Of a stretch of 64,000 bases of DNA, positions 48,599 through 58,922 are shown piece after piece. A program made the translations under genes and the position numbers. Every line of letters starts with the position of its first letter. Position 1 is the first letter of the stretch. The notes under the pieces are model-generated. The model saw only the letters and a program-made list of their open reading frames with translations. It was not told where the DNA came from and ran no database searches. Location of the stretch: the NCBI RefSeq assembly GCF_000002515.2, contig NC_006041.1, forward strand, positions 1,612,001 through 1,676,000, given 5' to 3'. The stretch is from Kluyveromyces lactis. Its lineage: Eukaryota > Ascomycota > Saccharomycetes > Saccharomycetales > Saccharomycetaceae.

Positions 48599-49092
48599 AC
48601 GAGATTATAAGAGGAGAATACACTTCGTTGAAAATGTTGGCTATTGGCATAGGTTTTCATACCATTTAAGAATTTTTGTATTCTAAGTTTTTAAACATCG
48701 TCAATATATGTACATATATATATCCAACATATGCCATCACCCTAGTGATAGATCAGAATTTATAAAAGTGTAATAGTATCGTTAGAATTTGTCGTAGTGT
48801 AAAAGCCATGACGCACCCGACATAGAGTAAAGATAATGAGAAAAGTAGAGTAAGAAGAACATATGCATAGAAGAAAAAAGATAATAATCATGAAGTTATG
48901 TCGAGGGAAGGAAAGCAGTGTTTTGTTTTGCATGGTTTAGAAGCCTTTTCGAAAATGCAGAGCAACGGAAGAGCTTGTAATAGATAAATAAGAGCAGGAA
49001 ATTCAGATATGACATAATGAGACGTTATAAATAGAATAGAAGGGAATTGAGAACAGGGATAAATATGGACAGGCACACAACGTGTGTTTATT
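48599..49092. other. Convergent region TCD1/2 - LEU5
   Basis: 494 bp between two convergent stops, purine-rich on the plus strand with AGAAGAA/AAAAGA runs and a short (AT)n repeat near 48715. No gene was recognised. Confidence 0.4.
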
Positions 49093-50238
49093 TTAAATTC
49101 CCATATACCACTTCATTCTTTCATATACGAAGAACGAACATGCGACCATTGGTGTGACCTTGATGTAACCGATACTCAAACCAACGAAAAAACCTCTCCA
49201 TCCACGTTCGTGGAAGATAATTTTCGCCATCTCAGACATGGATGTAAATTTATGCTCAAGCGGATTGGTCACAGCACCGACTTGTAGACGTCTCCTAATA
49301 ATTTCAAATGGGTATGCCGCTGTTTGGGAAGCCATACCGGCCAATCCACCAGCTAATAGTTCTGCCCAAGTATTCAATGGAATTCTTTTCCCCGTTCGAG
49401 TAGTCTGTACATCCACTTTCAAATCATCTGCATCCAAGTCATCGACACGAAGTACCGAGTATGGGGCAATGACTGGATGTCTAAGTATGTCATGGAACAA
49501 GTCATGTGCGAAGAATGACACACCTGCGTAAGGGATCATCCCAATAACGGTAGGGATATAACCACGGTAGAAGTTACACCATTGAGCGAACCACTTTGGA
49601 ACGTAAGCTTTCGAAGACAAGGCTTCAGAAGCTGGTTCCGAGTAAATCTGCTTTACCAACGGCCATACCCTTACCTTATGATGTTCTGTCACATATGCCA
49701 ATCTAACTCTTATCAAGTCCAACGGATAAGTACAAAACACAGAACATAAACCGGCCAACGAACCGGAACAAAGCCTTCTGAAATGAGTCTCATACTCTTT
49801 GCTCGGTATAATCACGTTTCTGATCTGTTCATATGCTATAAATTTCACTGCAGCATAGGGGAAAATCCTCAGCAAAGTAGCCGAATGTCCCTGGAAAACC
49901 CCTCTCAATCTATCTCTTGACCAAATATGCACACCAGCGTTCAGTAACCCCTGGAACGAACCTGCGTATTTCACATAATGCGGATTAGAAGTCTGGAAAA
50001 GGATCTTGATACGATCTAAAGGGGCTATCAAGGTTTTTGCACACGAACCTGCTACCCCTCCGGCAAGGCCCGATTTTAATATATAATCAAAATTCTGTTT
50101 GCTGGTGTATGCTGCTGCATCACCAGATTTTCGCGGAAGCAGACCTGAATTCTTCGTGTTACTATTCATACTGCAAGCTGTAACAGTACCGCCGGTACCA
50201 TCATTTGTCGCCTTCTTTGCAGCGACATTTGTCGACAT
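49093..50238 (-). CDS. LEU5: Mitochondrial coenzyme A carrier Leu5
   Basis: A 381-residue mitochondrial carrier (357 in S. cerevisiae) of the Graves-disease/CoA carrier group, needed for CoA in the matrix and so for leucine synthesis. Three carrier repeats show the signature P-x-[DE]-x2-[KR]: APLDRIKILFQT, YPLDLIRVRLAY and YPFEIIRRRLQV. Six membrane helices are implied. An N-terminal extension of about 50 residues is serine/threonine-rich. It corresponds to YHR002W. It is divergent from CTP1, a second mitochondrial carrier, with 1.2 kb between starts. Confidence 0.95.
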   Translation of the reverse strand: MSTNVAAKKATNDGTGGTVTACSMNSNTKNSGLLPRKSGDAAAYTSKQNFDYILKSGLAGGVAGSCAKTLIAPLDRIKILFQTSNPHYVKYAGSFQGLLNAGVHIWSRDRLRGVFQGHSATLLRIFPYAAVKFIAYEQIRNVIIPSKEYETHFRRLCSGSLAGLCSVFCTYPLDLIRVRLAYVTEHHKVRVWPLVKQIYSEPASEALSSKAYVPKWFAQWCNFYRGYIPTVIGMIPYAGVSFFAHDLFHDILRHPVIAPYSVLRVDDLDADDLKVDVQTTRTGKRIPLNTWAELLAGGLAGMASQTAAYPFEIIRRRLQVGAVTNPLEHKFTSMSEMAKIIFHERGWRGFFVGLSIGYIKVTPMVACSFFVYERMKWYMGI

Positions 50239-51459
50239 TCCTTATAGGACCCAGTTTCGAATTAATGGAAAACGGCTATAATATATGGCACAGACGAAAT
50301 AAAAATCAAGTACTATAACTTGATCACGAAGCAAAAATAATGCCGATATATTTTTGTGTATGCCGGAACTAGCGTTAAACGAATGTAAGACCAGATAAAA
50401 ACACTATTCCAAGCGATCATTCCAAACCTTTGAGTATCAAATCTTCTATTTTTTTAATCCTTTTCTTCTTTTAAAGGTTTTGGCTTGAAAAGCCCGAAAG
50501 TCTAACTTGAAAACCTGACATATGAACAGTCTTGATTCAGAAAAAAAAAAGGAAAATAATCGGGATTTCACGGTTCCGGTGAAGAATCCTTGAAGACATT
50601 GTTTTATTTGTATCTCTGTGAAGGAGTCAGAAGGCAGAGAGAGGATATGTACAACATAATTGGCTCTTTTCCAGTGCAATTGTCTTTATATTTATAGTGC
50701 GGTCGCAGTTTTATTATGAGCTTAGGATGAATGGGACCGGTCCTTACCTGCCAGGCGACAGAAAAATCTAACAGCAAGTTGGTCACGTGCTATATTCCGG
50801 GTAAGAAAATCATATGCTGCTTTCCGGGTGTATGGGTGAAGAGGCCAGGAAAACAAATAACCGCTGAAGCTATTATTAACATCTATTACCTCCAAACAAG
50901 ATGATCTCGAGGTCGTAATCGTTTCAATAAGCTTCTATCGATAATAATATAGGTTAAGTTCTCACAGCAAGGTAATATAACACCTAGTGGGTGTTTGCAT
51001 TCATTAAAACCTATGTGGAAAATTGAAAAGCAGCCCGCACATCTACAAAGCAGTATTGGAACATGGAAAAGTGATTCGAAATATCAAACAAAGAAACCAT
51101 TAACAACTGGTATTCTCCACTGGCAAGTCTGTTGATAATTCCAAACATTCACGTGACTTGTGTACTTCTCCTTCCCTTTTTTTTTTTGCAGATTTTCCGC
51201 TGGAATTTCAACGGTCCAAATGATAGGTGAAAGACATCTGATGCCAATATCTGCGATGAGAAAGGGACCAGATTCCTGTGCTACTGACTCTTTTTTTTTT
51301 GAGCTGTGCCAGTTGATTGCCCATCGGACAGCTTCATATAAAGAGAGTCTTTTCAACTGTTTCAAGCGTTTATCTAGCTTCCAGCTCTGTCTTGTATTGT
51401 TCTATTCAGTACTTTTCTTTAGTGCCCAAATATACGAGCTCACGCAGTGTGAATCGACG
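50239..51459. promoter_or_regulatory. LEU5-CTP1 divergent promoter region
   Basis: 1221 bp between two divergent mitochondrial carrier genes. It holds CACGTG sites at 50784-50789 and 51150-51155, T tracts at about 51177 and 51291, and a TATAAAG box at 51337-51343, about 120 bp before the CTP1 ATG. The CTP1 frame is open upstream back to about 51160, but the TATA box lies inside that stretch, so it is taken as promoter and leader. Confidence 0.6.
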
Positions 51460-52353
51460 ATGTCAAGTAATAAGCCGGCTGTAGATCCATTCCATTCCTT
51501 CCTAGCAGGATCAATCGCAGGTGCTATAGAAGCCTCCATCACTTATCCTTTCGAGTTTGCCAAAACGAGGTTACAGTTGGTGGATAAGGCTAGTAAAGCT
51601 TCCAGAAATCCATTGGTTCTAATATACAATACGGGTAAGAACTACGGTATTTCATCCATTTACGTCGGTTGTCCAGCTTTCATCGTTGGTAACACAGCAA
51701 AGGCCGGTATTAGATTTCTTGGGTTCGACACAATCAAGAACTTGCTTCGAGACAAGAAGACCGGTGAGTTGAGTGGATTTAGAGGTGTTGTTGCCGGGTT
51801 AGGTGCAGGTTTGTTGGAATCGGTCGTGGCTGTGACTCCATTCGAAGCCATCAAGACTGCATTGATCGATGATAAGCAAGCTGCTGTGCCAAAATATCAA
51901 AATAACGGGAAAGGTATGGTGAGCAATTATGCTAAGCTTTTATCCGATCAAGGATTTTCTGGTCTTTATAGAGGTGTCTTACCAGTTTCCATGAGACAAG
52001 CTGCAAATCAAGCCGTTAGATTGGGTTGTTATAACAAGATCAAGACTTTGGTGCAAGATTACACAAACGTACCTAAGGATAAACCTTTGAGTTCAGGTTT
52101 GACCTTCATTGTAGGTGCCTTCAGTGGTATCGTTACCGTTTATACGACAATGCCTATCGATACCGTTAAGACAAGAATGCAATCTTTGAATGCAGGCCAA
52201 TATTCTTCTACTATTAACTGTTTCGCTACCATTTTCAAGGAGGAAGGTTTGAAGACTTTCTGGAAAGGTGCTACTCCAAGATTGGGTAGATTGATCCTTT
52301 CTGGTGGTATTGTCTTCACCATCTATGAGAAGGTATTGACGGTTTTGGCATAA
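51460..52353 (+). CDS. CTP1: Mitochondrial citrate carrier Ctp1
   Basis: The tricarboxylate carrier of the mitochondrial inner membrane, 297 residues (299 in S. cerevisiae), exchanging citrate or isocitrate across the membrane. Three carrier signatures are seen: YPFEFAKTRLQL, TPFEAIKTALID and MPIDTVKTRMQS. Long blocks such as VDKASKASRNPLVLIYNTGK, FSGLYRGVLPVSMRQAANQA and LSSGLTFIVGAFSGIVTVY are nearly identical to YBR291C. The start MSSNKPAVDPFHSFLAGS at 51460 matches the family; 80-100 further in-frame codons upstream (ATG at 51220) are not part of the family protein. BSD2, SNF5 and APM3 follow in the same order as YBR290-288. Confidence 0.97.
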   Translation: MSSNKPAVDPFHSFLAGSIAGAIEASITYPFEFAKTRLQLVDKASKASRNPLVLIYNTGKNYGISSIYVGCPAFIVGNTAKAGIRFLGFDTIKNLLRDKKTGELSGFRGVVAGLGAGLLESVVAVTPFEAIKTALIDDKQAAVPKYQNNGKGMVSNYAKLLSDQGFSGLYRGVLPVSMRQAANQAVRLGCYNKIKTLVQDYTNVPKDKPLSSGLTFIVGAFSGIVTVYTTMPIDTVKTRMQSLNAGQYSSTINCFATIFKEEGLKTFWKGATPRLGRLILSGGIVFTIYEKVLTVLA

Positions 52354-52970
52354 TTAGCCTTTCAGCTTTCTTAGTGTGTAACAAACGTGTAGTTTACTTA
52401 TAAAACAAAAAATACTAAACGATAATCTTAATCCGCATCATAAAGATGATCGGCCATTTGATGAGAATCTTTTCCATCTATATTGTTATGATATACAAAA
52501 AAATATAATACACATGTTTGCATATATCCACATGAGAGACATCAAACATGCCGAATAGCATCAGGTAAAAGGAACCATTGTATCATGAAATAGATTAAAA
52601 GAGTAATTTGGTCATAGGGTGCACTGAATTAAGAGAAGACAAAAATTTCCTTTTTGTTAGTTTCTGAAGAGGAACAATCATAGAGACAGCCTGTTTGTTT
52701 TATTATAGTGTATTTTTTTTTAATTTTGGATCCACAACAACTTAATGGATAGGATTACAGTTTGATTTATTCTGATGGGATGAACCATTTATTTATGAGT
52801 GTAGTAGTGTTAAACTCGAGAGTTTTGACCCTGCAAAGGGTGTCTTTAAGCTGCAAAATAGAATAGTGAATAAAAATGTGAATAGGGCAAAAAACGAATT
52901 GAATATATGAGAAAAGGTTGAAAGCAGTTAGTCTGCTAATGCTAATATCATGGAAGTCAAAAAGAGGATT
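52354..52970. other. Convergent region CTP1-BSD2
   Basis: 617 bp between convergent stops, AT-rich with an AAAAAAATATAATA stretch near 52500 and an 8-T tract near 52712. A small inverted pair TTTGACCCTGCAAAGGGTGT near 52823 can form a short hairpin. No gene was recognised. Confidence 0.4.
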
Positions 52971-53921
52971 TTAAACTTCTGCTGTTGCTGTTGCATCTTG
53001 CAAGAAGCGTGCCTCCATGCGTTTGACCTTAATGTAATCCCAGATACTCTTGATTATTATGAACCCACCTAACAGTATAACGAATATGGCCAATGCCGGT
53101 GTGTGCCGCGTCTTTTCCATTACTCCATGAGAAAGGTCCGATTCGAATTCATCCTGAGTAGAAGTACTTGTATATAGACGAATCTCTTCAAACGAATCTG
53201 GATTATCAAATGTAAACCTGTTCAATTCATTATCCTTTCCTATCTTTCCTGAAACATCGTTCGGTATCATGGAATATCCGTATCCAATGAAAGTTACCCC
53301 AAGTCCAAACCTGGACCCTTGCCTAGCTGCATGTGATGTATGTAAGATATAGGTCAACAAGAACCCGACAAATTGGAAACTGAAGCTGACCACAACGTTC
53401 CATAAGAAATTGAATATATTCCCAACTGGAAGGCCGTCGATGCAAATTTCGTTGTAATACAATCCAACGCCATCGTCGTCTATACCGTAATATGGTGGAG
53501 CCATATCAGCCGCAGCCTCGTCATACGTAGGAGGCTTATCCTGTTCCCCATTCCCATTGATACCGTTCCTTTCAGGTTTCGCCATAAGATTACTGAATAC
53601 ACCATCAGAACTCGCCCCGACTTGTAACCTCATCGCTTGCTCGCTTGAACTGCCGCCTCTAAACAGTCTATCTAATATATTGAACTTTCGGGCAACAAAG
53701 TTCAAATGTTGTTGGAACTGCCCATTCATCTGGTGCAGTCTAGAAGACGACGAAGTTGTCCCTGTTTCCACATCATCAGCTCTTGAAGATTCGGTTTCTG
53801 GCTGTGTTTGCAGCTGCGACTGCGATTGTGAAGGAGACAAAGTCACTGAGGAAGATCCACCGACTTCATCTTGGCTCCTGCCAACGCCACTTCCGGCTAC
53901 GAATTCCGAATGCTCAGACAT
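52971..53921 (-). CDS. BSD2: Rsp5 adaptor Bsd2
   Basis: A 316-residue membrane adaptor (321 in S. cerevisiae) that brings the ubiquitin ligase Rsp5 to cargo such as the metal transporters Smf1 and Smf2 and directs them to the vacuole. The Rsp5-binding PPxY-type motifs are KPPTYDEAAADM and PPYYGIDDD. Three hydrophobic segments follow: FLWNVVVSFSFQFVGFLLTY, a middle one around GVTFIGYGY, and ALAIFVILLGGFIIIKSIW. RKFNILDRLFRG in the N-terminal part matches the family (LNVFDRLF). The start at 53921 (MSEHSEFVAGSG) is preferred; the frame continues 40 codons upstream with poor similarity. It corresponds to YBR290W. Confidence 0.93.
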   Translation of the reverse strand: MSEHSEFVAGSGVGRSQDEVGGSSSVTLSPSQSQSQLQTQPETESSRADDVETGTTSSSSRLHQMNGQFQQHLNFVARKFNILDRLFRGGSSSEQAMRLQVGASSDGVFSNLMAKPERNGINGNGEQDKPPTYDEAAADMAPPYYGIDDDGVGLYYNEICIDGLPVGNIFNFLWNVVVSFSFQFVGFLLTYILHTSHAARQGSRFGLGVTFIGYGYSMIPNDVSGKIGKDNELNRFTFDNPDSFEEIRLYTSTSTQDEFESDLSHGVMEKTRHTPALAIFVILLGGFIIIKSIWDYIKVKRMEARFLQDATATAEV

Positions 53922-54321
53922 ACTCGCCGCGTAGATAATCTCAGTAAACTCTACTACCCTCGAGTAACACTCAAATATGGCTGCTTTGATGAGTTTGTGG
54001 CCTCTGCATACCAAGTTTCTTAAAAGGGTTGGTTCGTTCAAATGTTAACGTTTCCATTACTAAATATATTTTTTGGTTTTGAGCTGTTTATGAAATTTAG
54101 AGGCTTACACCATAAAGAATGAAACAGGCACACATAAATATCGATATACGTAGAGGTGCGTGTCAAGACCCTCGAGTAAGCCCGCGATCATCGGCGTTCG
54201 GTCTCTCATAGCTATCTTCAGTGCTCTTTCTTCTAGCTTATTTATCATAGTATTTCTTAAAATTGTTACAGGTGGTACCACATAAATACATATGTACATA
54301 TATATATATATAGCGAATTAC
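53922..54321. promoter_or_regulatory. SNF5 downstream / BSD2 upstream region
   Basis: 400 bp between the BSD2 start and the SNF5 stop, both on the minus strand. It has a (TA)n stretch at 54297-54313 at the SNF5 3' end. No gene was recognised. Confidence 0.4.
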
Positions 54322-56724
54322 TCATTGAATGGTTGTCTTCGCCTTTGGTAGCTTTATAGTGACGAGTAAAGATTTCCCAACGTCGTGCATAATAACTCTG
54401 CATGCTGATGAGTTTCTTACTTCCTGTTGGAATTCTTGTTTTGGAGTTGCTTTAGCTCTGTCTAAATATTCGACTCTAGTTGATGGCTGGAACGATAACG
54501 TACTTGGACCAACATCAATACCTCCAGGCAAAGTTGTTGTTGGAAGTAGTTGACGGCACGTTTTTGGGATATCCCCAAGATCAGGAAGTTCTGCATCATG
54601 GGGTAGTTGCGGTGTACTTCCGGACGATGGGTGATTTTCTGTATTGCCTCTTCTATTGAAACGAACTTGTCTACGTTTCCTTCTAGTGTCTCTGTCCTTA
54701 TCCTTAACCAAACGTTCTAGTTCTGCGGGAGATATCTGTAATAAGTTAGGTGTGTATAAAAACGTATCCTTTTGTGGTCTCATTACGTCTGCTAAGGTGA
54801 GTACAGGCAAGAATCTTGTTCTGATATCGTCTTCTTCAACGGGGCTACCGTCAAATTTGTAACCAACCATATATAATGACTTGTGATACATGTGAACTTG
54901 TTCTCTAATGCAATGTGCAATTGCTGTTAAGAATTCACCCGGAAGGGATAGTTCTTCGCATAAACACTCCGCGAACGATTCTGGACAATTATCTGGATTT
55001 GACACATCCCATTCAACGGTATCTATCAATTGATGTTGTCCAACGACAATATCTAGGTTGATTTTTATTCTGAAATCATCGCCCCCGAACCTCTGCACAT
55101 TTTCAAAAGGATTTGGAGTATATTCTTGAAGTTGTTCTTTGATACTATTCACAATCTGTTGATACATCTCCGTGGTGACTTTGAGCCTATAATCCTTCAG
55201 CGTTGTTTTCACAAATTCGTTGATTGACAGTAGCGTGTCTGATCTGTTCCATACGAATGTGTCCCTCAAAGTAAATTTATCCTTTTCTGCATCAAACTCT
55301 AATCTAACAGGTACTAGTTCCTCCCCTGTTTGATTCATTGTCCATTCATATATTTCGTCCAAGTGCATTTCATAAGTGTCATCGACTTGAATCCTTGTGA
55401 GATCGTTACTGAAGCCATTTCCATATCCAGAATAACCGTCACCCCATATACTCTTAGATTTATGTCCTTGAGTTGTGTTGGTAATGGATTGCATTCGACT
55501 GTTCCTCAATTCTTTGTAATAATCAAGATCTTGCTGTAATCTCAATATTACCTCCCTCTGACTGAATCCGAATTTGGAAATAGGTTCCAATCCATTAGTG
55601 TCCGCCAACAAGTTGTCCTTATCCAACAAATCCCGTTCAATAACATGTTCATATAATCTTGTATCAAAACTCACAGGCTCGTTATCAGCTCTTTCTTTCT
55701 CTGACCATAACCTAGTATGAGGTAATGGAGTCTCAGGTGGGTCTTGAAGAATAGTTTGGAATTTGGGAATATCAGGAAGTTGTTTCTGAAACTTCTGAAG
55801 CACTTGCTGTAGTATTGCAGCTTGTGATGGTTGAGGTGGCTGTGGTACTGAAACTGGGACTTGTTGTTGTTGTTGTCGTTGTGGTGGTTGTCGTTGTGGT
55901 GGTTGTGGTGGTTGTGATTGTGGCTGTTGTGACGAAGGAACCATCGATTGATTACTGTTCATAACTGGTATATTCTGAGTTATAGGTTGACCTCCAATCA
56001 TTTGTTGTGGATTCCCCATTTGTTGCTGAAGTGGTATACGAGGTTTCTGAGGTTGAGGCTGTTGAAGCTGCGGTTGGTTAGGAGGAATAATGTTGCGTGG
56101 CGGGGATTGATGTTGTTGCTGCTGAACAGGTTGTTGTGGTGGTACAGGCTGTTGTTGCTGTTGCTGTTGCTGTCTATGTTGTTGCTGTAATTTGACTTCA
56201 AGCTGAGTGATCATCAGAAGAGCGTTCTGGTTATTTCTCGCAATAGCCTGTTGTTTGATGGACTGAAGCCATTGCATTTGCAATGCCGGTGATAGTTGTG
56301 CAATTTGTGGAGGAAGATTCAAAGAAGTTCGTTGTTGAGATTGGGGAGGAGACTGCTGCTGTTGCTGTTGAACCTGCTGTTGTTGCAATTGCTGGGCTTG
56401 TTGCACCTGCTGAGCTCGTTGCTCCTGTTGCTGCTGCGTCTGAGATCTCTGCATTTGTTGTTGTTTGAGCTTCATTAGCTGCGCACGCTGAGCAGCATCC
56501 AATTGGTTCATATTACCGGGAGAAGAAACCTGTTCTTGCTGCATCTGCTGTGCTTGTCTTTGTCTCTGCAATAACAACTGTTGATGTTTCTGCTGAATCA
56601 TCTGCAACTGCGCTGGCGTCAAGGATTGTAGGATATGTTGTGGAACCTGCGAAAGCGAAAAGGAAGGCGTCCCTATGTTACTCAAAGGGTTCGCATTGCC
56701 AGGATTCATTGGTGGGTTTGACAT
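54322..56724 (-). CDS. SNF5: SWI/SNF chromatin-remodelling subunit Snf5
   Basis: An 800-residue homologue of Snf5 (905 in S. cerevisiae; SMARCB1/INI1 in animals), a core subunit of SWI/SNF that binds the nucleosome acidic patch and activators. The N-terminal 330 residues are dominated by glutamine and proline tracts. The conserved half has two SNF5 repeats: about 470-550 (ELVPVRLEFDAEKDKFTLRD, DTFVWNRSDTLLSINEF) and about 560-640 (RIKINLDIVVGQHQLIDTVE, WDVSNPDNCPESFAECLCEE). A basic arginine segment (DRDTRRKRRQVRFNRRG) follows. It corresponds to YBR289W. Its Q-rich part differs in length and layout from S. cerevisiae, as is usual. Confidence 0.96.
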   Translation of the reverse strand: MSNPPMNPGNANPLSNIGTPSFSLSQVPQHILQSLTPAQLQMIQQKHQQLLLQRQRQAQQMQQEQVSSPGNMNQLDAAQRAQLMKLKQQQMQRSQTQQQQEQRAQQVQQAQQLQQQQVQQQQQQSPPQSQQRTSLNLPPQIAQLSPALQMQWLQSIKQQAIARNNQNALLMITQLEVKLQQQHRQQQQQQQQPVPPQQPVQQQQHQSPPRNIIPPNQPQLQQPQPQKPRIPLQQQMGNPQQMIGGQPITQNIPVMNSNQSMVPSSQQPQSQPPQPPQRQPPQRQQQQQVPVSVPQPPQPSQAAILQQVLQKFQKQLPDIPKFQTILQDPPETPLPHTRLWSEKERADNEPVSFDTRLYEHVIERDLLDKDNLLADTNGLEPISKFGFSQREVILRLQQDLDYYKELRNSRMQSITNTTQGHKSKSIWGDGYSGYGNGFSNDLTRIQVDDTYEMHLDEIYEWTMNQTGEELVPVRLEFDAEKDKFTLRDTFVWNRSDTLLSINEFVKTTLKDYRLKVTTEMYQQIVNSIKEQLQEYTPNPFENVQRFGGDDFRIKINLDIVVGQHQLIDTVEWDVSNPDNCPESFAECLCEELSLPGEFLTAIAHCIREQVHMYHKSLYMVGYKFDGSPVEEDDIRTRFLPVLTLADVMRPQKDTFLYTPNLLQISPAELERLVKDKDRDTRRKRRQVRFNRRGNTENHPSSGSTPQLPHDAELPDLGDIPKTCRQLLPTTTLPGGIDVGPSTLSFQPSTRVEYLDRAKATPKQEFQQEVRNSSACRVIMHDVGKSLLVTIKLPKAKTTIQ

Positions 56725-57102
56725 TCTCCTTTCAGCTTATATAGAGAAACAAAACTGCAACTAGTGTTTTCAATTGCAGACAGAAAGGGAAACACAGAAG
56801 GAAACTAGTATATTCTTTCTTGCGATAATTCTCAACCAAATGCTGTCAAATATACCCTTTCTGAAGCCTACCTGAAAGGTGTTCAGTTCCCTTAAAAACA
56901 AGAATTTCTTGTTGATCTTTAAAGTTTGTTGTTGGTCTTGTTCTTTCGTTCTTTGAATTCATGAAATTCACGAAATTTTGATTAACGATTAAGAGAAGTA
57001 CGAGATGGAACAACCTAATGAAAAATTAAGGCAAGCAAACAGGATACAGCGGGTTATCCGCATATAGTTGGTTATCATAGTGAACTTAAGCAATTGGCTA
57101 CA
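56725..57102. promoter_or_regulatory. SNF5-APM3 divergent promoter region
   Basis: 378 bp between divergent starts. It includes repeats of TTCTTG/GTTCTTTCG near 56905-56955. No TATA box or RNA gene was recognised. Confidence 0.4.
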
Positions 57103-58596
57103 ATGATTGTTAGCATATATGTCAATGATAGGTGCCAGGAAACGCTATTCCAGTACTCAACAGTAGCAGAGTGCCCTACTTTTCGGCAACTAGTTGTTAA
57201 ACTACAAGGTAAAGACGAATCATGGGAGTCTAAATACTGCAATGAGATAAATTCTGAGTTGAAGCTTTGCAGACACGTTTCTTTGCTGAATCCAGTTGTT
57301 TATTGGTGTTTAATTTCGTGTTCAGAGTCCACAGTTTCCGTGGTATCTTTGTTAGAAGAGATAGATTTACTGTTGTTACAATATTTCGATAAGGACCAAT
57401 TAACGAAGCAGAAGATAAATAATAACCTCGATCGATTATCGATGCTTTTCCATTGTATCCTTGATGCTGGGCAACCGGTGATAACAGACTCGAACCGTTT
57501 AAAGGCAATGGTCCCAAGTAGAAACGATTTATCGAAATTGTTGAAGACGACAACCAATACAATTACCAAGACCTTACAACAACCGGACGGGTCAATGTTT
57601 AAGAATGGTCCGGAAAAATCAAGGTTTAGTGGCAGTAGATATCCATCTTCATCCGCTTCATCCGTTTCCTCGTTCCACGTTGGGTCTCCTGGCTCCTCGT
57701 TAGTTGATCATTCCGTTGATGAATCTGGTGTCCCATGGAGAATGAGCGGCATCAACTATGCTAATAACGAAATATTCATCGATATGAGTGAGGAAATTAA
57801 CGCTATTGTGGAAAAGGGGAAACTGTTAACCGGACATATCAAGGGTTGTATCGACTTAAACAACCATCTCAGCGGACAGCCATTGGTTGAGATGAAACTT
57901 GGGCTCTTAGACCACAAGCTTAGCCACTTAAACACGACTTTCCATAGATGCATCTTAGAGGATAAGGCGAACAGCATAAATGATTTAATCGCTGGGAAAT
58001 TCACTAAGCTAACGTTTGTACCTCCTGATGGACGTACTAGGCTCTGTCAATATACCCTACCGTTGGTGAAAAGAGACTCAAACCTCGGCATTATAGACGT
58101 AAATTTACAAAGCAGTTTAGGTAAAAGACTTGACGAATTTGAGGTCCGCGTCACCGTTGGAATGAGCACGACGGTGAAAGAAATAGAAAACATGAGCATG
58201 ACTATCAGGATGAATAGAAATTTTAAGGGAATAGTACGTGTCATGAGAAACACTCACGGCGGTGTCGAAACAAATATGACTCGTGGCGAAGTTAATTGGC
58301 ATTTGGACAAAAACATGGTATGCGGTTCAATGGCTGTACTACGTTGTATAGCGGAACTGGAACCCGAACTCGCCTCCAATGACCAAACATCTAGTAGATC
58401 TTCGGTTGTTCAACCACCTAGTTCACACTTAACATCCTTACTACAACCTAGTTTCATCAAATGTTACTACGAACACAAATCCCAGCTTCCCTCCGGAATC
58501 AAACTTCAATCAATCGACGTAGTTAATGGAGGTCCAAAAAAACCGTTCAAAGGTGTTAAGTACCTCACAAAGACTGGTTCGCTAGAGTATAGGTGA
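57103..58596 (+). CDS. APM3: AP-3 adaptor medium (mu) subunit Apm3
   Basis: A 497-residue mu subunit of the AP-3 adaptor, which sorts cargo such as alkaline phosphatase from the Golgi directly to the vacuole (483 residues in S. cerevisiae). The N-terminal longin-like part covers about 1-140 (YWCLISCSESTVSVVSLLEE). The mu homology domain begins near residue 210 (VPWRMSGINYANNEIFIDMS) and ends KGVKYLTKTGSLEYR. RVMRNTHGGVETN and NVGG-type motifs match YBR288C (KILRNTHGRFEN). The first ATG at 57103 is used. A poorly conserved serine-rich linker joins the two parts. Confidence 0.93.
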   Translation: MIVSIYVNDRCQETLFQYSTVAECPTFRQLVVKLQGKDESWESKYCNEINSELKLCRHVSLLNPVVYWCLISCSESTVSVVSLLEEIDLLLLQYFDKDQLTKQKINNNLDRLSMLFHCILDAGQPVITDSNRLKAMVPSRNDLSKLLKTTTNTITKTLQQPDGSMFKNGPEKSRFSGSRYPSSSASSVSSFHVGSPGSSLVDHSVDESGVPWRMSGINYANNEIFIDMSEEINAIVEKGKLLTGHIKGCIDLNNHLSGQPLVEMKLGLLDHKLSHLNTTFHRCILEDKANSINDLIAGKFTKLTFVPPDGRTRLCQYTLPLVKRDSNLGIIDVNLQSSLGKRLDEFEVRVTVGMSTTVKEIENMSMTIRMNRNFKGIVRVMRNTHGGVETNMTRGEVNWHLDKNMVCGSMAVLRCIAELEPELASNDQTSSRSSVVQPPSSHLTSLLQPSFIKCYYEHKSQLPSGIKLQSIDVVNGGPKKPFKGVKYLTKTGSLEYR

Positions 58597-58922
58597 TGAT
58601 ACGTTAAATGGTTTATATATATGTATGTATGTATTTATGTATGTGTTTGGATCACGTGATATTTTTGTTTTATGTACTTTTCGAACGAGGAAAAAGTGTT
58701 CCAACTGATTAAAGACTTAAAAGGAATAAGTAGAGCCACCTTGGATAACAGATGTTTTAAAGTTTCTATGTATGCAATGCGGAGGGCAAGAGTGAATTCC
58801 AGAAGTTTCAGGGCTGTTCTATAGTGCCATTTTTACTGATCTCGACATAGAGCGGTTAATTTGGGCGATTTGCAGCTGATATTTGACGAATAATCGAGAA
58901 GAGGGGATCTTGAATCATAGCA
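58597..58922. promoter_or_regulatory. APM3-CTI6 intergenic region
   Basis: 326 bp between two plus-strand genes. It holds a GTAT/GTATT repeat run at 58619-58650 and a perfect ATCACGTGAT Cbf1-type palindrome at 58651-58660, about 265 bp before CTI6. Confidence 0.5.
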
